Positions 44,554-53,424 of a DNA stretch of 64,000 nt are shown here, in pieces (within the stretch, counting starts at the first letter, position 1; each line of letters begins with the position of its first letter). The stretch covers positions 1,302,001 to 1,366,000 of the forward strand of contig NZ_CP142396.1 of NCBI RefSeq assembly GCF_035934735.1. Direction: 5' to 3'. The translations under genes and the position numbers were made by a program. The notes beneath the pieces were generated by a model. The model was not told the origin of the DNA, ran no database searches, and was given only the letters and a program-made list of their open reading frames with translations. This DNA comes from Sedimentibacter sp. MB31-C6. GTDB taxonomy: Bacteria; Bacillota; Clostridia; Tissierellales; Sedimentibacteraceae.

Positions 44554-45960
44554 ATGGAAAGAAAATATTTTGATTGTTTAATTCAGGCGATTGATCTAAT
44601 TAATGACGGAATACATATTGTTGACAGAAGCGGAAAAATTGTATATTACAATGCTGCAGCTAAACGTTTAGATGAAATAGATGTAGACAAAGCAATTGGC
44701 AGGCATATATTAGAAGTTTACCCATCACTTACTTTTGATACAAGTACATTGATAAAAGTATTAAATACAGGTAATCCAATTTTTAATATTGAACAAAATT
44801 TTATCAACTATAAAGGTGATAAAATTTCTACAATTAATTCAACACTTCCTATTATATATAACAATAAAATAGTTGGTGCAATGGAAGTATCTCGTAATAT
44901 TACTGAAGTAAGGGTTTTATCTGAAAAAATTATTAACCTTCAGAGGGAACTATATGAAACTAATAATACAAGTGTAGAAAAAATAAAAAAGCCTAAAGCA
45001 CATTATACTTTTATTGATATAATTGGTCAAAGTAAGGAAATGCTTAAGCTTAAGACTCTAGGATTGAAGGCTGCCATGTCAGATTCTCCTGTCATGGTCT
45101 GTGGAAATACAGGTACAGGTAAGGAGCTATTTGTACAATCTATACATAATTCTAGCAATAGAAAAAATAAACCCTTTATTGCTCAAAACTGTGCAGCTTT
45201 ACCTTCTAACTTATTGGAAAGCATTTTGTTTGGTTCAGTTAAAGGGAGTTTTACTGGTGCTGAAAATAGACCTGGATTATTTGAACTTGCAAATAATGGG
45301 ACATTGTTTTTAGATGAAATTAACTCTATGCCTCTAGAACTTCAAGCTAAGTTATTAAGAGTTTTACAAGATGGACGTATAAGAAGGGTTGGGTCAAGTA
45401 ATACTATTGATGTTGATGTAAGAATTATATCAGCTATTAATATAGATTTAAATGAAGTTATAGAAAGTAAACAACTAAGGCAAGATTTATTTTATAGACT
45501 AAATGTAATTACTTTAATAATCCCAGATTTATCAAAACGAAAAGAAGATATTTCAATTTTAATAGATTATTTTATAAAAAAGTATAATGATAAATGTAAA
45601 AAATTCTTTAACGGCGTATCTAAAGAGGTTTTAGATATTTTTATGGATTATAGTTGGCCTGGTAATGTAAGGGAACTCGAACATGCAATTGAAAGTGCAA
45701 TTAGTCTTTATGATGGTGACATAATTAGAGAAGAACATTTGCCATTTCAGTTTAAAAATTTTCACCCTACTAAAAATTTTACTTTAGATACAAATGTTAT
45801 TCAACCACTAAATACTGCTGTAGAAAAAGTAGAGAAGGAAATAATTACATCAGCCTTAGAACAGACAGATTATAATATATCAAAAGCTGCAAAAATAATA
45901 AATGTTCCACGTCAAACTTTACAATATAAAATAAAAAAATTAGATATACCTTTTAAATAA
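44554..45960 (+). CDS. Sigma-54 dependent activator (PAS-AAA-Fis), probable lysine operon regulator
   Basis: The 468-residue regulator has an N-terminal PAS domain (INDGIHIVDRSGKIVYYNAA), a central AAA+ domain with Walker A CGNTGTGKELF and Walker B GTLFLDEINSM, and a Fis-type helix-turn-helix at the C-terminus (ISKAAKIINVPRQTLQYKIK). The sigma-54 contact loop reads GSFTGA rather than the usual GAFTGA. It would bind upstream sites and activate -24/-12 promoters in response to a PAS-sensed signal. Position and shared 13-bp motif point to the kdd operon as target. Confidence 0.9.
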   Translation: MERKYFDCLIQAIDLINDGIHIVDRSGKIVYYNAAAKRLDEIDVDKAIGRHILEVYPSLTFDTSTLIKVLNTGNPIFNIEQNFINYKGDKISTINSTLPIIYNNKIVGAMEVSRNITEVRVLSEKIINLQRELYETNNTSVEKIKKPKAHYTFIDIIGQSKEMLKLKTLGLKAAMSDSPVMVCGNTGTGKELFVQSIHNSSNRKNKPFIAQNCAALPSNLLESILFGSVKGSFTGAENRPGLFELANNGTLFLDEINSMPLELQAKLLRVLQDGRIRRVGSSNTIDVDVRIISAINIDLNEVIESKQLRQDLFYRLNVITLIIPDLSKRKEDISILIDYFIKKYNDKCKKFFNGVSKEVLDIFMDYSWPGNVRELEHAIESAISLYDGDIIREEHLPFQFKNFHPTKNFTLDTNVIQPLNTAVEKVEKEIITSALEQTDYNISKAAKIINVPRQTLQYKIKKLDIPFK

Positions 45961-45965
45961 AAAAT

Positions 45966-46010
45966 CTAAGTCCGAACCTAATTGAAAAAAGTCCGGACTT
46001 AAATCTGTTA
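45966..46010. terminator. Possible terminator after the activator gene
   Basis: TAAGTCCG at about 45967 can pair with CGGACTTA at about 45996, and the compact palindrome AAGTCCGGACTT lies at 45991-46002. The region separates the activator from the convergent cupin gene. The T-run is weak. Confidence 0.45.
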
Positions 46011-46367
46011 TTTATGCTGTTCTGTATATAAAATTAAAGATACAAATTCCAAATCGCAATCACCAATATTTTCTATTCCGTGAAAATTACCATCAAAACA
46101 TACCATACAGTCGCCAGGTCCTAAAATTTCATCTTTCCCGTTATCACAAACTTTAGCAGTTCCCTTTAAAATATAATAAGTCTCATTATCACCCTTATGC
46201 TCGTGATAACCTATGGAACCTCCAACAGGAATTGTACTTACTCCAAAAAGCCTTCCAACTCCATTACTATCCTTTTCTTCTAAAAAATTAATAACTTTTA
46301 CTGTATCTCTTCCACCTTTTAGGTTGTGTTCTTCTTTTATTCTTAATTCCTTTGCCTTTTTTATCAT
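46008..46367 (-). CDS. Cupin-domain protein
   Basis: The 119-residue single-domain cupin has motif 1 GGSIGYHEHKGDNETYYILKG (metal-binding His/His/Glu) and motif 2 PGDCMVCFDGNFHGIEN with the final histidine. Such small cupins can be enzymes or metal/ligand-binding proteins; no substrate can be deduced. GAGGTG precedes the ATG at 46367. It stands between the activator gene and spoIIR. Confidence 0.85.
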   Translation of the reverse strand: MIKKAKELRIKEEHNLKGGRDTVKVINFLEEKDSNGVGRLFGVSTIPVGGSIGYHEHKGDNETYYILKGTAKVCDNGKDEILGPGDCMVCFDGNFHGIENIGDCDLEFVSLILYTEQHK

Positions 46368-46469
46368 ATCAATACACCTCTATCTTTTATAGTTTTTTAT
46401 ATTGTAATTACTTACTATATTTTTGTCAAGTGAACTAATTTATCTAAAGGTATTAAAATAATTTGCTAT

Positions 46470-47183
46470 TTATTTATCTGAAAGTGATTCTGCAAATATG
46501 TTTATTTCTTTACTGTAATTTACTCCACTATTTTCTACTCTTCCTTTTTCGATAAATTCAAATATTTTAGATTTAAGTTTTATATCCTCAACGCCCCTTT
46601 TTGTTTTAATTAACTCAATTTCTTCTTCAGTAAGAATTTCATTTAATTTTTTTTCAGTATCTACATCAAATACTGGCTCACCTTCTTTAATGCTTCCAAA
46701 ATCGACAAAACATAAAGGAGGAAACATAACACACCACCAATTATTACCTTCAGCTTTTCCAATCTCAATCCTTACAGCATCATAATTTCCTTCTGGTAAT
46801 ACTATTTCTTCATATTGTTTTCGAGGAAACTTATAATTACCATAATATACGTTTATTGGATAATTATATCCCTCTAATTTAATTGTTTCTTCTGATTTCT
46901 TTCTAATATCGCTTATTTTTTCTATAATTATTTTTTCGCTTTCATATTTTGTAGAAATCACTTGAAATTCCTTGTTAAAAGAATTTATAATATTATTTCT
47001 AATTTTATATTTAAGTTGCTGATCTTCAAAAGTATTAGAATTTGCAACTACATGAAGTCTAATAACTTTGTCGTTTATTTCGCACATACTAGAATAAACT
47101 TCTACTATATATGCGGTAGTAATAGCTAATATTACAAATAATATTGATAAAATCACTTTCTTTTTGTAATTAAAATATTGCAT
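46470..47183 (-). CDS. spoIIR: Stage II sporulation protein R
   Basis: The 237-residue protein has one N-terminal membrane segment or signal (ILSILFVILAITTAYIVEVY) and the SpoIIR core: KVIRLHVVANSNTFEDQQLK, GNYDAVRIEIGKAEGNNWWC and MFPPLCFVD. SpoIIR is secreted from the forespore and triggers SpoIIGA to activate pro-sigma-E in the mother cell. AGGAGG precedes the ATG. It lies 36 bp after the gerC-type gene, so it may share the germinant receptor transcript. Confidence 0.93.
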   Translation of the reverse strand: MQYFNYKKKVILSILFVILAITTAYIVEVYSSMCEINDKVIRLHVVANSNTFEDQQLKYKIRNNIINSFNKEFQVISTKYESEKIIIEKISDIRKKSEETIKLEGYNYPINVYYGNYKFPRKQYEEIVLPEGNYDAVRIEIGKAEGNNWWCVMFPPLCFVDFGSIKEGEPVFDVDTEKKLNEILTEEEIELIKTKRGVEDIKLKSKIFEFIEKGRVENSGVNYSKEINIFAESLSDK

Positions 47184-47219
47184 ACTTCCTCCTAATTTCG
47201 GGAATGTCCCCCTAATTTA

Positions 47220-48323
47220 TTATTTTACTAAACCTATACTTTTTATTTGCATATTATAATGAACATTAATATTTGCTTCAGCAAAGATATCATCGTATTT
47301 ATCTGATATTTTTTCATACTCACTTCGGTGATGTTTATATAATTTATCTTTTAATCTCAATAAATCTGTTTTATATATATCTTGTAATTTATCAATAGTT
47401 TTAGTTGTATTGTCAGATACATTTTTTATACCTTCTTGTCTAATTTTAGCTAGATAATTTTGATTACCTAAATTCGTATCACCTAAAATATATGATTCTA
47501 TATAACAATATAATGTTATATAATAATCTGCTGTTAATTTTTCATTTTCTAATTTAATATTATCGGTCATACTCACATTAACTGCACCTAAAGAAACAGG
47601 CTTATTATCAACTTCTATATTTATATTTTGCAAGTTTGACGATAATGGATCTAATAATAACATAATTATTTCTAGCTCTTCATTGTTTAAAAAACCAACT
47701 AATTTATAATCTTTAACAATTGCGGCGCTATTTATTTTTAAACTATCTTCATTTTGTTCTACAACAGGAACCATTACATTTCCTACTTGCCCTAAATGTA
47801 ATATAGCCTCATCAAAGGTAAATATATCTTGATAACCCTGCCTTTTAAGTTTAACTAACATATCACTCATAAACCTTCCTACAACAGGATTATTAGGTAT
47901 TTCTGTATTTATTATTTTTTCTGCTTCACCCTTAGCTATAGCAACTTTTACTCTACGGTTCATTTCAGGAGAACGCTGAATTTCATCAAATATTTTTTTT
48001 ACTGTATCAGGGTCCTTAGCAGCTTCCTCTCCAATTACAATTATTTGCATTAATCTATCTGATATTACCTTATCAGAACGTAAAAAACTACTTCTGTAAA
48101 AATTAGAGAAATTTTCACTTTCTTCACTAAATACTAATCTTTCTTGTTCATCACCTTCATTAATTTTTGGTATTTCTGCTGTGAATCTTAATGTATCTCC
48201 TATTTTATCTATTCCAATAGCTATTAAATACTCTCTATCATTTATTTCTATACTATCCCAACAACCCGTTAAAAGTAAAACAGTGGTTAATGTAATTATT
48301 ATTAAAATTATAATTTTTTTCAT
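47220..48323 (-). CDS. Spore germination receptor subunit C (lipoprotein)
   Basis: The 367-residue GerC/Ger(x)C-family lipoprotein has a signal and lipobox (LLTGC) followed by the family start WDSIEINDREYLIAIGIDK. The C-terminal part includes a GerAC-type domain with YKTDLLRLKDKLYKHHRSEY. It would be tethered to the outer face of the inner spore membrane in the germinant receptor. Third of the contiguous ger genes, 29 bp after the gerB-type gene. Confidence 0.93.
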   Translation of the reverse strand: MKKIIILIIITLTTVLLLTGCWDSIEINDREYLIAIGIDKIGDTLRFTAEIPKINEGDEQERLVFSEESENFSNFYRSSFLRSDKVISDRLMQIIVIGEEAAKDPDTVKKIFDEIQRSPEMNRRVKVAIAKGEAEKIINTEIPNNPVVGRFMSDMLVKLKRQGYQDIFTFDEAILHLGQVGNVMVPVVEQNEDSLKINSAAIVKDYKLVGFLNNEELEIIMLLLDPLSSNLQNINIEVDNKPVSLGAVNVSMTDNIKLENEKLTADYYITLYCYIESYILGDTNLGNQNYLAKIRQEGIKNVSDNTTKTIDKLQDIYKTDLLRLKDKLYKHHRSEYEKISDKYDDIFAEANINVHYNMQIKSIGLVK

Positions 48324-48352
48324 TATGTACCCCTTAAATTCTTCGTAACAAT

Positions 48353-49441
48353 TTAATTTTTAGCCTTTATTTGCCTTTTCCTGTCCATATATACTATTAG
48401 CAATGGCAATAATATGTTTAAACCACTTAATATATATGCCGGTATCTTAATATATGGATATAGCATATACATTCCAGGTAATACGGCAGCTACAATATAT
48501 AGTATAGGTATTTGAATATACATATAATATCCATTTTCTTTAGTTTTAAATGTTTCTTGCATTGCTTTATTTGTAAAATATGCAAGAACACAAATACAAG
48601 TAAAAGTTATTATAATTTGAAATGACAAACCTACTATTTCGGTATTTTCAAAGAAGAAACCTGGTATATTAACATATTTCATAATTGATAAAAATGGCCA
48701 AACTAATTTTACTGCTTCTTCCATACCAAATTTAATTACTATTAAGATATAACACGCTATATATAAAACCATACTAATAACTATAAATCTTTTATTAAGC
48801 ATTAAGTTTTTTTCTTTGTCTGATACTCTGTTATTAGAAAATAATAGAATAGAAAAACCTAAAAACCCAAATAATGTATTTGGGATTGCCCTTACAACAC
48901 CTTCAACATCTACTGGAAAAACAGGAAAAACATTTGTATAATCTGCATAGTAAGTTGAAAAAATTATTAATAACAAATATGGTATTAATGCTATTAAAAT
49001 AGTTATATGAGCAATTTGTGCAATTGATTGTATTCCCTTTTTAGCAGCATAGGAAGCAGTTAATAATATTACCATAATTATTGCACTTAACGGAGTATTA
49101 AATAACATTAATAGCTTTATTTGTTCAGCGAAATCCTTCATCAATATGCTATTTGCAATTAAAAATAGTAATATATAATATAACCCAATAATTCTCGATA
49201 TATATTTAGGTAACAATTTATTTGAAATACCTATAATAGTATCTTCTTTATATTTATTTAACACTTGATTTATAGGTCTCATCATCAAATATAAAATTAC
49301 TGCTCCGATAATTATTGAAATCCACCCAACAGGACCGTTAACCTCTGAAAGTATTATAGGCATCATCATAGTTTGAAAAATAAACGAAACAAGTACTAAA
49401 ATAGAAGTATTCTGATATGGAGTAATATCTTGATTGAACAT
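48353..49441 (-). CDS. Spore germination receptor subunit B (permease-like)
   Basis: This 362-residue protein has ten membrane segments in the GerB/APC-type amino acid permease layout. It begins MFNQDITPYQNTSILVLVSF and includes GVVRAIPNTLFGFLGFSILL. GerB subunits are thought to recognise the germinant. It lies 6 bp after the gerA-type gene. Confidence 0.92.
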   Translation of the reverse strand: MFNQDITPYQNTSILVLVSFIFQTMMMPIILSEVNGPVGWISIIIGAVILYLMMRPINQVLNKYKEDTIIGISNKLLPKYISRIIGLYYILLFLIANSILMKDFAEQIKLLMLFNTPLSAIIMVILLTASYAAKKGIQSIAQIAHITILIALIPYLLLIIFSTYYADYTNVFPVFPVDVEGVVRAIPNTLFGFLGFSILLFSNNRVSDKEKNLMLNKRFIVISMVLYIACYILIVIKFGMEEAVKLVWPFLSIMKYVNIPGFFFENTEIVGLSFQIIITFTCICVLAYFTNKAMQETFKTKENGYYMYIQIPILYIVAAVLPGMYMLYPYIKIPAYILSGLNILLPLLIVYMDRKRQIKAKN

Positions 49442-49447
49442 TTATAA

Positions 49448-50941
49448 CTATGCCCCTTTCTCTTTCTTACTTCTCATATAATGAGGTTTATTTACTAAAT
49501 TTTTCATTCTATGTCTAATTATTGTATCCTTTAAATCTCTTTTATTTTCAATAAAGCTTGAAAAAGGAGTCATATAAGGAACCCCAAAACTTTTCAGTGT
49601 ACATAAATGTATTATTAATACACATAAACCTATTGACATGCCAAAAATCCCAAATGTAGCTGCTAAAACTATAAATGCAAATCTCATCATTCTTAATGAC
49701 GTTCCAAAGTTATAGCTTGGTATAGCAAAGGAAGCTATCGCTGTTAATGCAACTATAATTACTGCTAAAGGAGTTATAAGACCTGCTTCAACAGATGACT
49801 GCCCAATTACCAAGCCTCCAACAAGACCAATTGTTGAACCTACTGGGCTTGTAATACGTAATGAAGCTTCCCTTACTAGCTCAATAACTAGCTCCATTAT
49901 AAATGCTTCAAAATAAGGAGGGAATGGCACATTAGCCCTTGAGGCAGCAACATAAAGTGCCAATTCTGTTGGTAACATGTTTGGATGAAATTCAGCAACT
50001 GCTACATATAATGCTGGTAATAGCAATGTTATTGGCAATGCCAAATATCTAATTAAACGAATCATACAAGCCGGAAGCCATCTTTCATAATAATCTTCTG
50101 AAGATTGCATAAAAGAAACAAATATGGCAGGTGCCATTAAAACAGAAGGAGTATTATCTACAGCAATTACAACTCTTCCCTCTAATAACGCCGAAGCTGC
50201 TGCATCAGGTCTTTCTGTATTTTCTATCTGTGGAAATGGTGAATATATATCATCCTCTATCATTTCCTCAATATAAGAGCTTTCCAGTATTGCTTCTATT
50301 TCTATATTATTAATTCTTTTTTCAACTGCATCTAATACCTTTTTGTTTACTATATCATCAATATATAAAATCGCTATATCAGTTTTTGACCGTTTTCCAA
50401 CTTGAGTATATTTTACCTTAAGTTTTGGATCCCTTATTCGTCTTCGAATGAGTGTTATGTTAACCTTCATAGTTTCATTGAAACCATCTCTCGCTCCCCT
50501 TATAAGCGTTTCAGCAGATGGTTCTTGTACACTCCTCATTGGCCAACCTCTTGAAGCTAACATAACAGCCTTTGAGCAAGTATCTATAAACAATACTGTT
50601 TCACCTGAAAGTAATTTATCAACACATTCTTCTATAGTAAGCAATGGTTTAACTTCAGATATAGCAATACTAGTTCTTACTATAGCTCCTTGCAGTTCTT
50701 TTTCTGGATTTTGTTCTAATTTAGCTAAATCTAAATTATTAAGGAGTTTTTCTATTGCATATTCACTTATTGCTTCCTTTGTAGTCATACCATCAACATA
50801 TAATAATGTCATTTTGATTTTTTGATTTTGTCCACCATCAAAATTTCTAAATACTATATCATCTGCATTCTTAAATATGTCCTTTAATACTTTAATATTT
50901 TTATTTATATCTTTTTCTATTTTTGTATTTATACTATTCAT
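49448..50941 (-). CDS. Spore germination receptor subunit A
   Basis: This 497-residue GerA-family protein has an N-terminal cytoplasmic domain (residues 1-270, including ISEVKPLLTIEECVDKLLSG and RGARDGFNETMKVNITLIRR) and a C-terminal membrane domain with signatures RLIRYLALPITLLLPALYVA and TSPVGSTIGLVGGLVIGQ. GerA subunits form the channel-like core of the germinant receptor. Its C-terminal tail is basic. Operon with gerB and gerC. Confidence 0.94.
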   Translation of the reverse strand: MNSINTKIEKDINKNIKVLKDIFKNADDIVFRNFDGGQNQKIKMTLLYVDGMTTKEAISEYAIEKLLNNLDLAKLEQNPEKELQGAIVRTSIAISEVKPLLTIEECVDKLLSGETVLFIDTCSKAVMLASRGWPMRSVQEPSAETLIRGARDGFNETMKVNITLIRRRIRDPKLKVKYTQVGKRSKTDIAILYIDDIVNKKVLDAVEKRINNIEIEAILESSYIEEMIEDDIYSPFPQIENTERPDAAASALLEGRVVIAVDNTPSVLMAPAIFVSFMQSSEDYYERWLPACMIRLIRYLALPITLLLPALYVAVAEFHPNMLPTELALYVAASRANVPFPPYFEAFIMELVIELVREASLRITSPVGSTIGLVGGLVIGQSSVEAGLITPLAVIIVALTAIASFAIPSYNFGTSLRMMRFAFIVLAATFGIFGMSIGLCVLIIHLCTLKSFGVPYMTPFSSFIENKRDLKDTIIRHRMKNLVNKPHYMRSKKEKGA

Positions 50942-50949
50942 AATACCAC

Positions 50950-51150
50950 CTACCTATTTATTACTATTGCTGCTGCAATTGCGAGCAATCCATAAACTAT
51001 TCCTGTAAATTTAACAATTTTACAGTCCCTGTGTAAATTATTTCTTTTTAACTCCTTACTCGTTCTAAATATTAAAATATAACTAATAATTAAAAAGATA
51101 ATTACTATATTATTATTAATAACTCTTTTTAAATCATTTATTAAAAACAC
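50950..51150 (-). CDS. Small two-helix membrane protein of the ger operon
   Basis: The 66-residue protein has two hydrophobic segments (IVIIFLIISYILIF and IVYGLLAIAAAIVINR) joined by a short basic loop. Start: GTG at 51150, with GGAGG spaced 5 nt; the frame runs on to a TTG at 51162 that would overlap the RBS. It lies 8 bp before the gerA-type gene. Small proteins with two membrane helices accompany some clostridial ger operons, so an accessory role in the receptor is plausible but unproven. Confidence 0.7.
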   Translation of the reverse strand: MFLINDLKRVINNNIVIIFLIISYILIFRTSKELKRNNLHRDCKIVKFTGIVYGLLAIAAAIVINR

Positions 51151-51267
51151 ATGCGCCTCCAACTATATACAATATTGTTACATTATTAGTAATATTTACA
51201 TAATTGAGGTATTTTATACTTACTTTTAAAAAATATGTTTATTATTTACTGAGCACCCCCCTTAACG

Positions 51268-51289
51268 GCAAGGACGTTCCGTCCTTTGC
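51268..51289. repeat. Hairpin GCAAGGACG-TTC-CGTCCTTTGC
   Basis: A 9-bp stem with a 3-nt loop, with one unpaired T, in the spacer between the small ger membrane protein gene and the activator gene. It is followed on the plus strand by T-rich DNA that belongs to the next palindrome. No gene reads into it from the left. Confidence 0.6.
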
Positions 51290-51297
51290 AATCCTCG

Positions 51298-51342
51298 TTT
51301 TTTATTATATAGGAAAGGAGAACTTTCCTATATAATAAAAAA
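51298..51342. repeat. Long palindromic element, copy 2 (20-bp perfect stem)
   Basis: A perfect 20-bp inverted repeat (left arm TTTTTTATTATATAGGAAAG at 51298-51317, loop GAGAA, right arm 51323-51342). The right-hand 31 bases recur exactly at 35236. It is placed directly beyond the activator terminator, sharing the T-run. Confidence 0.8.
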
Positions 51343-51362
51343 GCGATAGGCATACCTATCGC
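51337..51362 (-). terminator. Terminator of the second sigma-54 activator gene
   Basis: Perfect 8-bp stem GCGATAGG / CCTATCGC with a 4-nt loop at 51343-51362, followed on the minus strand by TTTTTT. Confidence 0.88.
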
Positions 51363-51397
51363 GAAGTTTATTTGCATAATTACATACATAACTAAAT

Positions 51398-53080
51398 TTA
51401 TAAATTGTATTTTTGTTTTTTTCGAACTAATGTAGAAATATCAATTCCTAATTTACTAGCAGCTTCTTTCATGTTTTTTGAGATAGCTAATGAATTTTCT
51501 ATTATTTCCCTTTCATATTCATTCATCTTTTCCTTTAATGTTTTATTATCAAACATTAACATATTAGAATCTTCCATACCTATTTCTGATTCATTCATCA
51601 TTAGATGCTCTCTATACATGTTTGCATCTATAAAAGCATCATCTGACATAAGGACTAACCTTTCAATAATATTTTTAAGCTCCCTAATATTTCCTGGCCA
51701 TTCATATAGTAAAAAACTTTCCAAACAACTAGTTGTAAAAAAACAGTTTTTACCATATTTATTATTATAATATTCTAAAAATTCATGAGCCAAAGGAATG
51801 ATGTCTTCCTTCCTAAGTCTAAGAGGCGGAATTACAAATCGAACTACATTTAACCTATAATATAAGTCAGCCCTGAATTTCTTATCTTCCACCAATTGTT
51901 TTAAGTCTGCATTAGTTGCAGCTATAATTCGTGCGTTAAATTCTACTGTTTTAGTACCACCTATACGATAAAATATCCTGTCGTTTATGGCACTTAAAAG
52001 TTTCACCTGCAAAGTATATGGCATATCACCTATTTCATCTAAATACAATATTCCACCATTTGCTTCTTCGAAAAGGCCTTTTTTACCACCTTTTTGAGCT
52101 CCTGTAAATGCCCCTTCCTCATATCCGAAAAATTCCGACTCTAAAAGATGTTCTGGAACTGCGCTACAATTTATTTTAATAAATTTACCATCTTTACAAT
52201 TACTAATATTATAAATATAAGTTGCTATAAAGTCTTTGCCAACACCTGTTTCTCCTAATATTAATATAGTGCTATCTACTGATGCAATTTTTTTAGCCCT
52301 ACTATAAATATTTTTCATCTTATCATTATTTAATATTAGTAATGGCTCCTTATTTATCTCTTTTGTCTTTAAATCATATTCATTATTTTTTATATAAAAA
52401 TTCTTTTCTTTAGTAATACTTTTCATAAGAACATCTAATTCTGATACATCTCGAATTACTGCAATTGTTTTAGATAATTTACCATTTTCATCAAAAATAG
52501 GCGACCCTGAAACTAAACATCTTTGGCCTTTATAGTAATTATTAATTGTGGATACTGGACCCTTTGTTTCTATGACCTTTGCACAACACGAATTTGGCAA
52601 AACATTTAAATTTCTTAGATTATAAACTGTTTTCCCAATAATTTGTTCTCTAGTTAATCCAGATAAATTTAAAAAAGCGTCATTAACATAAATTGTTGTA
52701 CCTTCTTCATTAGTAATATAAATTCCATCATTTAATTTATTAAACATTTCATTATATAAATATCTCTGTCTGTTTAATCTTTTAATTTGTTTTTCTAGTT
52801 CTTTATCAAGAGAAAAATCATAAAAGAAAAAAGCATATAATTCATATTTGTAAAGCTTAAGTTCTTCATGTATTACATAATATTCTGTATTATCAATATA
52901 CTTTACAGGATAAAGATAATTATCTTTGTCAACATCAATATTATTAAAATAAATAGTAATTTTCTTATTCAAATATTTTTTATTTTTGCATATATGTTTC
53001 TTAAAATATTCATTACTAAATAATACATTAAATTTATTGTCTGTTATAACAAATCCAGTATATATATGTTGAAGCTTCAT
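51398..53080 (-). CDS. Sigma-54 dependent activator (PAS-AAA-Fis), probable thl-atoDA regulator
   Basis: The 560-residue regulator has an N-terminal domain of about 115 residues, a PAS domain (LNDGIYITNEEGTTIYVNDA), a second linker, an AAA+ domain with Walker A GETGVGKDF, an intact GAFTGA loop and Walker B GGILYLDEIGDM, and a C-terminal Fis-like helix-turn-helix (KEAASKLGIDISTLVRKK). It is divergent from the thiolase/CoA-transferase operon, which has a sigma-54 promoter, and is thus the likely activator of that operon. The signal is unknown. Confidence 0.92.
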   Translation of the reverse strand: MKLQHIYTGFVITDNKFNVLFSNEYFKKHICKNKKYLNKKITIYFNNIDVDKDNYLYPVKYIDNTEYYVIHEELKLYKYELYAFFFYDFSLDKELEKQIKRLNRQRYLYNEMFNKLNDGIYITNEEGTTIYVNDAFLNLSGLTREQIIGKTVYNLRNLNVLPNSCCAKVIETKGPVSTINNYYKGQRCLVSGSPIFDENGKLSKTIAVIRDVSELDVLMKSITKEKNFYIKNNEYDLKTKEINKEPLLILNNDKMKNIYSRAKKIASVDSTILILGETGVGKDFIATYIYNISNCKDGKFIKINCSAVPEHLLESEFFGYEEGAFTGAQKGGKKGLFEEANGGILYLDEIGDMPYTLQVKLLSAINDRIFYRIGGTKTVEFNARIIAATNADLKQLVEDKKFRADLYYRLNVVRFVIPPLRLRKEDIIPLAHEFLEYYNNKYGKNCFFTTSCLESFLLYEWPGNIRELKNIIERLVLMSDDAFIDANMYREHLMMNESEIGMEDSNMLMFDNKTLKEKMNEYEREIIENSLAISKNMKEAASKLGIDISTLVRKKQKYNL

Positions 53081-53116
53081 ATTTTATCCCCCTCTACAAT
53101 TAAGGTTGTCTAAACA

Positions 53117-53150
53117 TTAAAAATTATCAATATATATTGATAATTTTTAA
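53117..53150. promoter_or_regulatory. 34-bp perfect palindrome in the divergent spacer
   Basis: A perfect dyad centred on ATCAATATATATTGAT extends to 34 bp, between the activator start at 53080 and the thiolase promoter. Because both genes diverge, a terminator makes little sense here; an enhancer/operator for the Fis-type activator is more likely. It lies about 215-250 bp upstream of the -24 element. Confidence 0.5.
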
Positions 53151-53365
53151 ACAATATGTTATCATGAATTGACTATATAAATTAATTAAATTATAATTTA
53201 TTAATTTATAATATCATAGCATATGCAAATTTGCAATTACTTATACTAAATATATGTAATCCTGCATATTATTTTATAAGTTTTATAATAATATATTATT
53301 ATATTTATACATATAAAAAAAATTTATATTAAAAAATCAATGTTTCAAGCGCATCCTTGTAATAT

Positions 53366-53380
53366 TGGCATGATTTATGC
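53366..53380 (+). promoter_or_regulatory. Sigma-54 promoter of the thiolase/CoA-transferase operon
   Basis: TTGGCAT-GATTT-ATGCTT matches the -24/-12 consensus with the correct 12-nt GG-to-GC spacing and one change in the -12 box (ATGC for TTGC). It is about 45 nt upstream of the thiolase ATG. Confidence 0.75.
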
Positions 53381-53424
53381 TTATAATACTTATATATAAG
53401 TAAAAATATAGGAGGAAATAGATT

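Noticed and set aside
53117-53150. Rho-independent terminator
   Set aside because: The flanking genes diverge, so no transcript needs to end here, and the dyad has no GC-rich core.
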